A stretch of DNA of 64,000 nucleotides. Origin: JAJFUI01 sp039698035. GTDB taxonomy: Bacteria > Planctomycetota > Planctomycetia > Pirellulales > Thermoguttaceae. Each line of letters opens with the position of its first letter. Positions within the stretch are counted from its first letter, which is position 1. Below the pieces are notes generated by a model. That model searched no databases. It worked only from the letters and a program-made list of their open reading frames with translations, and had not been told where the DNA came from. The DNA lies in assembly GCA_039698035.1 (NCBI GenBank), contig JBDKSW010000007.1, positions 1 through 64,000 of the forward strand, given 5' to 3'. Shown in pieces: positions 8,827-18,236 of this stretch. A program made the translations under genes and the position numbers.

Positions 8827-9155
8827 CCTTCGTCCAGTTTTTTCAGCAATTCGTTAAGTGTTTTGTCGTCGAGTTCGGCAATCTTGCGGAAGGCGTCGGG
8901 ACGCTGCAAGACACGGTTCTTGATCTGTTCTGGTATCTTCTTGGCAAGCATTAGCAACTCGTCCGCATCTGCACCTAGAGCTTTGGCGATTTCGCAAATC
9001 AATTCTTCACTGGGATACTCACCGAAGTCCAATTTCTCGTTTTCAATTTTGCTGACATAAGTGTGCGAAACGCCGATCAATTCGGCCAACGCACGCTGAC
9101 CGAGATTCTTGGCTTTTCGAAGTTCTCGGATTCTTTCCCCAAAACGCTGTACCAT
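8823..9155 (-). CDS. XRE-family transcriptional regulator
   Basis: A 110-aa protein with a helix-turn-helix of the Cro/C1 type at residues 5-60 (RIRELRKAKNLGQRALAELIGVSHTYVSKIE). The C-terminal 45 residues form a helical tail of the sort seen in repressors that are paired with ImmA/IrrE proteases. It is the first gene of the minus-strand defence block and overlaps the protease gene by 4 bp. It is divergent from hsdM with 279 bp between them and is a good candidate to repress its own operon. Confidence 0.88.
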   Translation of the reverse strand: MVQRFGERIRELRKAKNLGQRALAELIGVSHTYVSKIENEKLDFGEYPSEELICEIAKALGADADELLMLAKKIPEQIKNRVLQRPDAFRKIAELDDKTLNELLKKLDEG

Positions 9156-9294
9156 GCTGCGATCCCTAGTTGTGTATTTAATGGCATTACGCTAACATAG
9201 TTGCAGTAAACAGTCAACTACCAAAAGCGACCAGATATTAGATTGGCCAGCAATATAACTCTCTAGCAGGGCAAGAGTTATGGCGGACCAAGCC

Positions 9295-9322
9295 TTGCAC
9301 ACACCCCCCAAAATGGTAAAAT
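9295..9322 (+). promoter_or_regulatory. Possible sigma70-type promoter of hsdM
   Basis: TTGCAC (9295-9300) and TAAAAT (9317-9322) are separated by 16 bp, about 110 bp before the hsdM start. A short inverted repeat AACTCT...AGAGTT lies just upstream (about 9258-9280). This is the only clear pair in the 279-bp gap between the XRE gene and hsdM. No transcription data support it. Confidence 0.4.
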
Positions 9323-9434
9323 AGAGGCTTTTAGAAACCGAATACATCTTGTCGAGACACGTTCCGTCGCACTCCAAGCTGCACGACCAATGGAACAACG
9401 TGGCCCGACAATCACTGGCATATAAGGATTCGTG

Positions 9435-11468
9435 ATGGACAACTTTGGCGAAAAGGTCACTTTTATCTGGGGAGTTGCCGACCTCCTGCGAGATGCGTTC
9501 AAGCGGAGCAAGTATCCCGACGTGATCTTGCCGTTCACGGTGTTGCGGCGAATCGATTGCGTATTGGAGCCGACCAAGAAGGCGGTACTGACCACGCACG
9601 GTAAACTCAAGGGGAAACTCGAAAATCTTGGGCCGCAGCTTCGCAAGGCGTCGGGCTTCTCGTTCTACAACACCTCGCCGTATACCTTCGAGTCGCTTTG
9701 TGGCGATGCCAAACATCTTGCCGCCAACCTGAAGAAGTATATCAACTCCTTCTCCGACAACATGCGGGAAGTCGTCGAGCGATTCGACTTCCAAAATACC
9801 ATCGCCAAACTTGACGACTCCGGCCTGTTGTTTCTGGTTGTCGAGCGGTTCAAGAACATCGATCTGCACCCCGACAAGGTTTCCAATTTGGAGATGGGCT
9901 ATGTCTTCGAGGAACTGCTCCGCAAGTTCAACGAGGCGATGGACGAAAACCCCGGCGAACATTTTACGCCTCGTGAAGTCATTCGCCTGATGGTCAATCT
10001 GCTGCTGACCCGAGACAAAGACGTTTTGGCGAAGAACCACATCGTTCGTACTGTCTACGATTGCTGCTGCGGGTCGGGCGGCATGTTGACCATCGCCAAG
10101 GACCGAATTCAGGAGATCAACTCCAACGGAGACGTTCACCTGTTCGGCCAGGAGGTCAATCCCGAGACGTTCGCCGTTTGCAAATCTGATCTCTTCATGA
10201 AGTCGGCTGATGGACGGGATGCCGAAAATATCATGTTCGGCTCGACACTTGGCAAGGATCAACACGCCGATAAGCGGTTCGACTATCTGCTCACCAATCC
10301 ACCATTCGGTAAAGAGTGGAAGATGGATCAGAAGGCGGTTGAGGACGAACAGAGCCGGGGTTACGCAGGGCGGTTCGGTGCGGGACTGCCACGCATCAGC
10401 GACGGCCAGCTTCTCTTTCTGCAACATCTGCTGTCCCGGATGAAGGAGCCGAGCGAAGGCGGCAGCCGGGTCGCCATTGTCATGAACGGGTCGCCGCTGT
10501 TCACAGGCGATGCAGGCGGCGGCGAGAGCGAAATCCGTCGTTGGGTTTTGGAAAACGATTGGCTCGAAGCCATCATCGCCATGCCCGAACAGCTTTTCTA
10601 CAACACGGGCATTCCAACCTACATTTGGGTGCTGACCAACCGAAAACCGAAGAACCGCAAGAACAAGGTGCAGTTGATCGACGCTACGGCCATCTGGACG
10701 CCGATGCGAAAGAGCTTGGGCGACAAGCGGCGAGAGATCGGCCCCGATCAGATCGTCGAAATCACCAAGTTGTTCGAGTCGTTCAAGGAATCGTCGCAGT
10801 GCCGTATCTTCAAAACCAGCGACTTCGGCTACCGCAAGATTACCGTGGAACGCCCTTTGCGGCTCAACTTCCAGGCCAGCCCCGAACGCATTGAACGGCT
10901 GAAATCGGAGAATGGCTTCGTCAAGCTGGCAACCAGCAAGAAAAAAGGCAAGGAGGGGCAGAAAGAGATTGCCGCAGGGCAAGAATTGCAGCGAACGATC
11001 CTTCTGGCACTCGACGATCTCGACTCCAAGCGGGTGTGGAAGAATCGAGCGGCATTCAAGAAGTGCGTCTATGACAGTCTGATCGGCTGCGGTATCAAGC
11101 CGCCGACAACGTTTTGGAAGGTGCTATTGTCTGCCCTATCCGAGCGAGATGAAACCGCTGACATTTGCACGGATGACGATGGCAAGCCAGAGGCCGATTC
11201 CGAACTGCGAGACACGGAGAATGTGCCTCTCGAAGAAGATATTGACGCCTATTTTGAACGTGAAGTGAAGCCGCACGTCCCCGACGCCTGGGTCAACACC
11301 GGCGTGAAGGATCAAAAGGACGGTCTTGCGGGCAAAGTTGGCTACGAGATCAATTTCAATCGCTTTTTTTATCAGTACCAGCCGCCTCGTGAACTGGAAC
11401 TGATCGAAGCCGACATCAAGACCATCGAAAAGGACATTATGGCGATGCTGAAGGAGGTTACTGGATGA
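9435..11468 (+). CDS. hsdM: Type I restriction-modification DNA methyltransferase subunit
   Basis: A 677-aa N6-adenine methyltransferase. The N-terminal helical domain (residues 1-150) is followed by the AdoMet site DCCCGSGGM (about 209-217) and the catalytic motif TNPPFGKEW (about 285-293); the N-6_Mtase pattern continues through NGSPLFTGDAGGGES. The last 250 residues are an extended C-terminal region with coiled-coil and Lys-rich stretches. ATG at 9435 is chosen over the GTG three bases earlier. It overlaps hsdS by 4 bp (ATGA) and forms an operon with hsdS and hsdR. The enzyme methylates host DNA to protect it from HsdR. Confidence 0.95.
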   Translation: MDNFGEKVTFIWGVADLLRDAFKRSKYPDVILPFTVLRRIDCVLEPTKKAVLTTHGKLKGKLENLGPQLRKASGFSFYNTSPYTFESLCGDAKHLAANLKKYINSFSDNMREVVERFDFQNTIAKLDDSGLLFLVVERFKNIDLHPDKVSNLEMGYVFEELLRKFNEAMDENPGEHFTPREVIRLMVNLLLTRDKDVLAKNHIVRTVYDCCCGSGGMLTIAKDRIQEINSNGDVHLFGQEVNPETFAVCKSDLFMKSADGRDAENIMFGSTLGKDQHADKRFDYLLTNPPFGKEWKMDQKAVEDEQSRGYAGRFGAGLPRISDGQLLFLQHLLSRMKEPSEGGSRVAIVMNGSPLFTGDAGGGESEIRRWVLENDWLEAIIAMPEQLFYNTGIPTYIWVLTNRKPKNRKNKVQLIDATAIWTPMRKSLGDKRREIGPDQIVEITKLFESFKESSQCRIFKTSDFGYRKITVERPLRLNFQASPERIERLKSENGFVKLATSKKKGKEGQKEIAAGQELQRTILLALDDLDSKRVWKNRAAFKKCVYDSLIGCGIKPPTTFWKVLLSALSERDETADICTDDDGKPEADSELRDTENVPLEEDIDAYFEREVKPHVPDAWVNTGVKDQKDGLAGKVGYEINFNRFFYQYQPPRELELIEADIKTIEKDIMAMLKEVTG

Positions 11469-12733
11469 AGACCTCCACGAACCTCAATGGAAGCGTGCGG
11501 AAGTGGAAGCGGTATCAAGATCGCAAGTCCATTGACCTTGATTGGTGCCGTGAAGTTCCATCCCATTGGTCTGTAGCTGCACTAAAGCGGTTTGCTCGTT
11601 TTCAAAGTGGCGATGGTATCACTTCATTGGAGATCGAACCAGAAGGTGAGTTTCCCGTCTACGGTGGTAACGGATTGCGTGGGTACACGTCGAAGTACAC
11701 TCACGACGGGACTTTTGTTCTCTTAGGTCGCCAGGGAGCACTGTGCGGTAATGTGAACTACGCTTCTGGCAAGTTCTGGGCTTCAGAACATGCTGTCGTT
11801 GTTACTCCGTCAAAGGAGATATGCCAACGCTGGTATGGCGAACTACTGCGAGCCATGAACCTCGGTCGGTACTCGATGTCAGCCGCCCAACCTGGACTAT
11901 CGGTTCAGTTCGTCGTCAATCTGCAAGCTCCCATTCCGCCTCTTGACGAGCAACGCCGCATCGTGGCCTTCCTCGACCGGGAGATGGCCAAGATCGACGC
12001 CTTGATCGCCAAGAAGGAACGGCTGATCGGGTTGCTTCAGGAGAAACGCACCGCCCTCATCAGCCACGCCGTCACCAAGGGGCTTGCCCCCTCGCTGCCG
12101 ATGAAGGATTCGAGAGTTGAGTGGGTACAGGAAATTCCAGCACACTGGCGAGTGTTGCGAAACGGGTTCCTGTTTTCTGATCGTGACGAGCGGGGCTACC
12201 CCGATTTGCCCATCTTGGAAGTCTCGATTCACACCGGGGTCAAAGTTCGTGAGTTCTCTGGTGAACATGTTGAACAGCAGGCCGAAGACCCCGCCACCTA
12301 CAAGCGTTCGCTGACAGGTGATCTGGCCTTCAACAAGATGCGAATGTGGCAAGGTGCAGTTGGCGTCACACCTGTCGATGGATTGGTCAGCCCGGACTAT
12401 CAAGTGTGTAGGCCACGCCCAGGCGTTCACTCTCGATATTTCGAGCAACTATTCCGCACCGGCTTCTACATGACGGAGATTAACCGGTATTCTCACGGCA
12501 TCGTCAAGGATCGGAATCGTCTCTACTGGGATCAATTCAAGGAAATGCCATCGCTCGTCCCGCCAGCCGAAGAACAGGTGCAGATAATCGCACACATTGA
12601 TGCCATCACGGATCGGACAGAGCGATTGATCGCCAAGGTCCGTGAAGCCATCGAAAAACTCCGTGAATACCGCACCGCCCTGATTTCCGCCGCCGTCACC
12701 GGCAAGATCGATGTGCAACAGGAGGTTGATTGA
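11465..12733 (+). CDS. hsdS: Type I restriction-modification specificity subunit
   Basis: A 422-aa protein with the usual two target-recognition domains. The first starts WCREVPSHWSVAALKRF, the second VEWVQEIPAHWRVLRNG; each is followed by a conserved helical arm (PPLDEQRRIVAFLDREMAKIDALIAKKERLI and PPAEEQVQIIAHIDAITDRTERLIAKVREAI). The arms set the spacing between the two half-sites of the recognition sequence. The start overlaps hsdM by 4 bp and the stop overlaps the hsdR ATG (TGATG). The DNA sequence recognised cannot be read from the protein alone. Confidence 0.95.
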   Translation: MKTSTNLNGSVRKWKRYQDRKSIDLDWCREVPSHWSVAALKRFARFQSGDGITSLEIEPEGEFPVYGGNGLRGYTSKYTHDGTFVLLGRQGALCGNVNYASGKFWASEHAVVVTPSKEICQRWYGELLRAMNLGRYSMSAAQPGLSVQFVVNLQAPIPPLDEQRRIVAFLDREMAKIDALIAKKERLIGLLQEKRTALISHAVTKGLAPSLPMKDSRVEWVQEIPAHWRVLRNGFLFSDRDERGYPDLPILEVSIHTGVKVREFSGEHVEQQAEDPATYKRSLTGDLAFNKMRMWQGAVGVTPVDGLVSPDYQVCRPRPGVHSRYFEQLFRTGFYMTEINRYSHGIVKDRNRLYWDQFKEMPSLVPPAEEQVQIIAHIDAITDRTERLIAKVREAIEKLREYRTALISAAVTGKIDVQQEVD

Positions 12734-15700
12734 TGGACATCTCTGAAAAGAATTTTGAAGCAACCATTGAGCAAGTATTGCTGAACGGCTTGTCCAAGGG
12801 CAAGAAGATGCCGCCCTCTGTGGAGACCATCTTCGTGCCGGGCGGCTACCGCAAGCGGTCGCTCGCCGATTACAACCGGTCCCTCTGCCTCGACACGGAT
12901 GTTGTGCTGGAGTTCATCTACGCCACGCAGCCACAGGAATGGGAGAAACTCAAAGCCCAGCACGGGGCCGACGTGAAGGCGAAGTTTTTGCACAGGCTGG
13001 CCGCTGAGATCACCAAGCGTGGCACGTTGGACGTATTGCGAAAGGGCATCAAGGATTCCGGCTGCAAGTTTCAGTTGGCCTACTTCAAGCCAGCGAGCGG
13101 ATTGAACGAGGAAACCAAAAAACTCTACGCCGCCAATCAGTTCTCCATCGTTCGGCAACTCCATTACAGCGAGAAGACCGAACAGAGTCTCGATTTGGTG
13201 CTATTCCTCAACGGCATCCCCATCATCACGGCGGAACTCAAGAACCCGTTGACCGGCCAGACGGTTGAAAACGCCATCAACCAGTATCGTAACGACCGTG
13301 ACCCTCGTGAGACGCTGTTTGCATTTGGGCGGTGCTTGGCTCATTTCGCCGTCGATCCCGACTTGGTGTACATGACGACGCACCTGCAAGGCGTCAAGAC
13401 CCGCTTCTTGCCGTACAACAAAGGACGCAACGGTGGTGCCGGAAATCCGCCCTCAGCCTTGGGCTTTGCTACCGCCTATCTCTGGGAACAAACCTGGAGC
13501 AAGGATGGGCTACTAGATTTGATTCAGAATTTCATTCAGGTTGTCGAGGAGGAGAACGACAAGGGGAAGAAGACTGGCAAGTTGTCGTTGATCTTCCCAC
13601 GCTATCACCAACTCGATTGTGTTCGCCGGATCGTGGCCGATTGCCGAAAGAATGGAACGGGCCTACGTTACCTGATTCAGCACTCGGCGGGGTCCGGTAA
13701 GAGCAATTCGATTGCGTGGCTGGCCCACCAACTTTCCTCTCTTCACGATGCCCAAGAGAAGCGGGTCTTCGACAGCATCATCGTCATCACCGACCGCCGT
13801 ATTCTTGACCGGCAACTGCAACGTACTGTCCGGGCCTTCGAGCAAACCCTCGGCATTGTGGAAAACATTGACACCACGAGCCGCCAGTTGAAGCAAGCCC
13901 TTGAAGATGGCAAGACGATCATCGTCACGACGCTGCAAAAGTTCCCGGTGATCTCGAAGGATATGGGCGAGATGCCGGGCAAACGGTTTGCCGTCATCAT
14001 CGACGAGGCCCATAGCTCGCAGTCGGGCGAGACCAGCAAAGGATGGAAGTCCGTCCTGTCGGTGAAGTCACTGGAGAAGGAAGAGGGCGACGAGGAAGAG
14101 GCCGAAGACCTCGAAGACAAGATCAACGAAGAGGCCAAGAAGCGTGGGCGTTTGCCGAACGTCAGCACATTCGCCTTTACGGCTACGCCGAAGCCCAAGA
14201 CGATGGAATTGTTCGGCGTGAAGCGGGACGACGGGAAGTTCGAGCCGTTCAGCCTCTACACCATGCGACAGGCCATCGAGGAGCGATTCATCCTCGACGT
14301 GCTGCAAAACTACACCACTTACAAGGCGTACTGGTCGCTGCTAAAGAAGATCAAAGACGATCCTCGCTACGAACGCAAGAAGGCGTATGCCATGCTGCGG
14401 TCGTTCGTCGATCACCATGAAGCCACCATTCGAAAGAAGGTGAAGATCATGGTCGATCACTTCATGAACCAGTCGATGAACCGGATCGGCGGTAAGTCCA
14501 AGGCAATGATTGTTTGTCGGTCTCGCCCCCAGGCGGTTCTCTATAAGCGGTTGGTCGATGCCTACCTGAAAACGAAGGGCTGGCCGTTCAAGGCCCTAGT
14601 CGCTTTTTCCGGCACGGTGAAGTACAAGGGTGCTGAGTACACGGAAACTGGCATGAACAGCACGCCCGCAGAAAAGATTGGCGATACCCACACCGCCGAC
14701 GCTTTCAAACGTGACGAGTATCGCTTCCTGATCGTGGCCAATAAATTTCAAACCGGCTTCGACCAGCCCCTTTTGCACACGATGTACGTGGACAAGAAGC
14801 TCGGTGGAGTCAATGCGGTTCAAACGCTGTCTCGGTTGAACCGCAACTGCCCGAACAAGGAAGAGACGGTGGTTCTCGACTTCGCCAACGAGGCTGACGA
14901 AATCCAGAAGGCATTCGCACCCTACTATGACCGCACGTTGTTGAGCGAAGGCACCGACCCTAACCTGCTCTACGACTTGCAAACCAAGCTAGGGGATTTT
15001 CACATCTACACATGCTCGGAGATCGACGCCTTTGCCGCCGTCTGGTTCGACCCCAAGGCAACGCAGGAGAAGCTGCACTCGTGCCTTCAACCCGCCGTAG
15101 ACCGCTACGAAGCGGTCGGTGAGGACGACAAGAAGCAATTCCGCAGCCTCCTTGGCGACTTCGTGCGGTTGTATGCGTTTCTCTCACAAGTGGTCACGTT
15201 CACCGATCCCGACCTGGAGAAACTCTATATCTATGGCAAAATGCTCCTGCGGAAACTGCCGTTGAAACGAGACCAACTGCCCGTCGAAATCCAGCAGAAC
15301 ATCGACATGGATTCGTATCGGGTCCAACAAACGTCGTCAGGTCAAATCAAGCTAGACCGTGGCACCAAGGAATTGGAGCCGATCACCGGCGGCAACATCT
15401 TCCAACTGCCCCCGGACGAGATCGAAGCGTTGTCGCAAATCCTCAAAGCCCTCAATGAGCGATTCGGCACCGACTTTAGCGAAGAGGACAAGGTCTTCAT
15501 TCAACAGCTTGAGGAGAAGCTCGCCGGTGACGCCGCACTCGATGCGAGCGTGAAGGTCAACGTTGAGGAAAACGCTCGGCTCACCTTCGATCACGTTGCT
15601 AACGACAAGATTCAGGAGATGATTGAAACGAACTTCAAGTTCTATAAACAGATCACGGATGACGAAGCGTTCGGAAAGTGTCTTTTGGACTGGTTGTTTG

Positions 15701-15735
15701 AACGGTACAAGAGGCGTGAGAAGGGAGCGGCGTGA
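12733..15735 (+). CDS. hsdR: Type I restriction endonuclease and translocase subunit
   Basis: A 1000-aa motor and nuclease subunit. The N-terminal nuclease shows the PD-ExK pattern (SLDLVLFLNGIPIITAELKNP, with Asp and ELK). A superfamily 2 helicase follows: Walker A HSAGSGKSNS (about 316), DEAH in IIDEAHSSQ (about 424), TFAFTATPKPK motif III and a second RecA domain with LIVANKFQTGFDQP and QTLSRLNRN. The C-terminal helical region contacts the methylase complex. ATG at 12733 overlaps the hsdS stop. It needs HsdM and HsdS to find unmodified DNA. Confidence 0.95.
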   Translation: MDISEKNFEATIEQVLLNGLSKGKKMPPSVETIFVPGGYRKRSLADYNRSLCLDTDVVLEFIYATQPQEWEKLKAQHGADVKAKFLHRLAAEITKRGTLDVLRKGIKDSGCKFQLAYFKPASGLNEETKKLYAANQFSIVRQLHYSEKTEQSLDLVLFLNGIPIITAELKNPLTGQTVENAINQYRNDRDPRETLFAFGRCLAHFAVDPDLVYMTTHLQGVKTRFLPYNKGRNGGAGNPPSALGFATAYLWEQTWSKDGLLDLIQNFIQVVEEENDKGKKTGKLSLIFPRYHQLDCVRRIVADCRKNGTGLRYLIQHSAGSGKSNSIAWLAHQLSSLHDAQEKRVFDSIIVITDRRILDRQLQRTVRAFEQTLGIVENIDTTSRQLKQALEDGKTIIVTTLQKFPVISKDMGEMPGKRFAVIIDEAHSSQSGETSKGWKSVLSVKSLEKEEGDEEEAEDLEDKINEEAKKRGRLPNVSTFAFTATPKPKTMELFGVKRDDGKFEPFSLYTMRQAIEERFILDVLQNYTTYKAYWSLLKKIKDDPRYERKKAYAMLRSFVDHHEATIRKKVKIMVDHFMNQSMNRIGGKSKAMIVCRSRPQAVLYKRLVDAYLKTKGWPFKALVAFSGTVKYKGAEYTETGMNSTPAEKIGDTHTADAFKRDEYRFLIVANKFQTGFDQPLLHTMYVDKKLGGVNAVQTLSRLNRNCPNKEETVVLDFANEADEIQKAFAPYYDRTLLSEGTDPNLLYDLQTKLGDFHIYTCSEIDAFAAVWFDPKATQEKLHSCLQPAVDRYEAVGEDDKKQFRSLLGDFVRLYAFLSQVVTFTDPDLEKLYIYGKMLLRKLPLKRDQLPVEIQQNIDMDSYRVQQTSSGQIKLDRGTKELEPITGGNIFQLPPDEIEALSQILKALNERFGTDFSEEDKVFIQQLEEKLAGDAALDASVKVNVEENARLTFDHVANDKIQEMIETNFKFYKQITDDEAFGKCLLDWLFERYKRREKGAA

Positions 15736-15743
15736 GGAGTCAA

Positions 15744-16865
15744 ATGAAAACCATTTTCAGCTACATCAAATTGATAGGGCTTTGGGTTCTCAGCATTCCC
15801 CTGTGGCAGACCGTTCTTATCGGCGTTCTTGTCGTCTTGGGGTATTGGGCCTGGATCACGTACCATTCGTTGAGTGGCGGGGGAACAAAGCCGCAGCCAG
15901 ACACTCCCATCGACAACCTCACGCATTTCGACAAACGCCTCGATGCGTTTCGGGCCAAGTGGGATATCTTTGGTCGGTTTGAGGCGTGGCCTGCTGTGCT
16001 GCCGCTAGCGGAGATGAGCAAGAACGCCTACTTGCCCGAAAACGAGGCCAAGTCTCTGTTCGAGCAATATGGCCTCACGTCGGTGGCCTCGATTTGCTCT
16101 CCATTCCATTCACAGTGTGCTTACGTCGCCTCCGGTGAGGATGTTTTGGTTGTCGTCTTTCGAGGTACAGATGACACTGAGGACTGGTTCTTTAATGGGA
16201 ACCTATACCCTCGCCAGATGGCTGAAGGAAGTCTGCACTGCGGGTTCGCCTGTGCCTATGGGACGGTGCGAACCCAGGTCTTGGAAGAGATCAAGAAGGC
16301 GAAAGCAAAGCACATCTGGATAACGGGGCATAGCCTTGGGGGAGCAATGGCTCTCGTGTGTGCTTACGACCTGACTGTCTACCAGGAATGCCAAATCGAT
16401 GGCGTCATTACTTTTGGTCAACCGATGATCGGGAAAGCGAACCTCACAACCTATCTTCAAGGAAAGCTGGGGGATCGTTACGCTCACTTCATAAACGAAC
16501 TGGACGCTGTGCCCCAAGTGCCGCCTGGCTACTCGCATTTTGGACTTGCGTTGCAGTTCTTTCACGGCACGGTGCGAAAATCGTCAGATTACTTCCCTAA
16601 AATCATGAAAAGCACTCCCAATTGGAGGCCCGATGATAATGAATATGTCCCCATCGACCACTTGCCGCAAATGAACGAGAAGGAATTTCAAGAGTTTTTG
16701 AAGAAACACCAACAAACAAGGGAACAAAAGGAGCCGCATGTTCAGCCTTGGGCGACAAGCAGCCCTCGTGACTATGCGATACCGTTTCCTTGGGTAGACG
16801 ATCACAGCATGGAGCGGTACGTCGAGAAAATCCGTGCGGCCATCGACAAGGCGGCTGGTCATTAA
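15744..16865 (+). CDS. Membrane-anchored class 3 lipase
   Basis: A 373-aa alpha/beta-hydrolase of the fungal-lipase (class 3) type. An N-terminal membrane segment (residues 5-33, rich in Ile, Leu and Val) anchors it; the catalytic core holds VVVFRGTDDTEDW and the nucleophile elbow ITGHSLGGAM with Ser near residue 196, followed by Asp and His candidates (INELDAVP and HFGLALQFFHG). ATG at 15744 has a GAGG nine bases upstream that covers the hsdR stop, so it is translationally coupled to hsdR. Association with hsdMSR suggests a membrane-attacking backup effector, which is inference. It could also be a passenger gene. Confidence 0.75.
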   Translation: MKTIFSYIKLIGLWVLSIPLWQTVLIGVLVVLGYWAWITYHSLSGGGTKPQPDTPIDNLTHFDKRLDAFRAKWDIFGRFEAWPAVLPLAEMSKNAYLPENEAKSLFEQYGLTSVASICSPFHSQCAYVASGEDVLVVVFRGTDDTEDWFFNGNLYPRQMAEGSLHCGFACAYGTVRTQVLEEIKKAKAKHIWITGHSLGGAMALVCAYDLTVYQECQIDGVITFGQPMIGKANLTTYLQGKLGDRYAHFINELDAVPQVPPGYSHFGLALQFFHGTVRKSSDYFPKIMKSTPNWRPDDNEYVPIDHLPQMNEKEFQEFLKKHQQTREQKEPHVQPWATSSPRDYAIPFPWVDDHSMERYVEKIRAAIDKAAGH

Positions 16866-16876
16866 GATATTGAAAA

Positions 16877-17038
16877 CCTGCGTCGGAACATAGCGATACC
16901 GCCACGGCGTCCAAGGACAATGGTCTCGAAAATTCCAACGACGTGTCCGCCCCAGACGTGTTGGCCCAAGAGACTGTAGACGACATGCAAACGGCGTTAG
17001 AACAGTTCAGTGCGGTGGTGGAGGGGTTGAGAGAATAG
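16877..17038 (+). pseudogene. Orphan C-terminal fragment in the gap before the Shedu gene
   Basis: The 187-bp gap after the lipase holds a frame of 53 codons without a credible start that ends ETVDDMQTALEQFSAVVEGLRE. This helical, acidic end resembles the tail of larger restriction or methylase proteins. It appears to be the last piece of a lost gene. The call is weak because it rests on one short segment. Confidence 0.25.
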
Positions 17039-17067
17039 ACACTGACTTCGATTTGGAGGTACGAACA

Positions 17068-18189
17068 ATGCAACAGAAACATCAGTCTATCCCTCCGCAA
17101 GCTCAGTACAGTCAGGTAATAAAGGCCCGACAGACCAAGAATCCGAACATCACATTGGAATGGTCCGAACTGAAAAAAGGCCGGGATGTGTATAAAGCGG
17201 CAACGCTGTCGCACATCAAGTGTCCTGAAACGGGGACAATTAAGCACCATCAGCTATCCCTCGACATCTATCAACGTCAGACTGGAGGCGGCTATGACTT
17301 CGACGGCGGGCCATCCAAGCATTTGTATCTCTGCGACGATGAAATCGCTCGGTTAGCGACACTCCTTAAGTCCTGCCAGTCGCCACTGGACTGTGGAGAT
17401 CACGTAATTTTACCAGTCGAAGATGCAACTGCCCTCCAACGCCTCTTAAACACGCAGCTAAGCAGCGTCGTTCGAGGACTGGCGAAGCGAACACAGGAAC
17501 TCTTTTCTCTTCCGCAAATTGGCGATGAGGTCTCCAGCCGAATGGTCGCAGCCGCTTTGCGAACTGCACATCGCTCTGAAGCACTTGCCACACTTGAACA
17601 CCTCATTGCAACCGATGCTACTGAGTCCGACTTCCAGCGGCTACTGGACGGTAACTGGTGGCTATTGGGCGGGCAGTATGTGGAGCGAATCCCGTGGCGA
17701 GAATGGACTATCGAAGAAACCCTAGATATGCTTTTACGAAGTGCAGACTCGTATTTCGACATAATCGAACTCAAGCGAAGCACTGCATCGCTGTTCAAAA
17801 CAGACCACCACAAATGGATCGTGTCCGCTGAGGTTAACGACGCTGTGAATCAGGCAGCACACTACATTTCGGAGATCGAAGCCAATCGTTCAGACTTGCT
17901 GCGGCGGCGTCATGTTGACCTTTATAAGTTGAAGGCTAAGGTCATTATGGGGCATATCGAAGATGGCGAGGAAGACGAGGAGTCGAAACGTCAGGCTTTG
18001 CGAATGTACAACTCGCACCTACACCGCATGGAGGTTATTACTTACGATGAGGTCGTGCGAATCGGCACATTTGTGATTGAGGCAAATCGTGGAGAAATCC
18101 AGTTTTGTGCATCACCCGAGACTGAACAAGATGATCTTAATGATAACCCTTCTGAAAGTATGCCTTCCTGCGATGACATTCCGTTTTGA
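17068..18189 (+). CDS. Shedu-family nuclease (SduA-like, DUF4263)
   Basis: A 373-aa protein. The C-terminal half matches the Shedu DUF4263 pattern: SDFQRLLDGNWWLLGGQYVERI, then the nuclease core DSYFDIIELKRS (about 226-237) and the following VNDAVNQAAHYISEIE with the conserved Gln, and KAKVIMG. Shedu proteins are single-gene anti-phage nucleases that oligomerise. The first 190 residues are a family-variable sensor region with a YDFDGGPSKHLYLCDD segment. ATG at 17068 follows an ideal GGAGG at 17055-17059; the frame can be extended to a TTG at 17053 that overlaps this site. The helicase gene follows after 47 bp. Confidence 0.85.
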   Translation: MQQKHQSIPPQAQYSQVIKARQTKNPNITLEWSELKKGRDVYKAATLSHIKCPETGTIKHHQLSLDIYQRQTGGGYDFDGGPSKHLYLCDDEIARLATLLKSCQSPLDCGDHVILPVEDATALQRLLNTQLSSVVRGLAKRTQELFSLPQIGDEVSSRMVAAALRTAHRSEALATLEHLIATDATESDFQRLLDGNWWLLGGQYVERIPWREWTIEETLDMLLRSADSYFDIIELKRSTASLFKTDHHKWIVSAEVNDAVNQAAHYISEIEANRSDLLRRRHVDLYKLKAKVIMGHIEDGEEDEESKRQALRMYNSHLHRMEVITYDEVVRIGTFVIEANRGEIQFCASPETEQDDLNDNPSESMPSCDDIPF

Positions 18190-18236
18190 TCCGAACAAAA
18201 TAATCAACCTACACGATAAACAAAGAGGATAATCCC

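Noticed and set aside
9192..10982. A 596-codon open frame on the minus strand opposite hsdM
   Set aside because: It is the antisense shadow of a GC-biased gene; its residues show no domain and hsdM has all methylase motifs.
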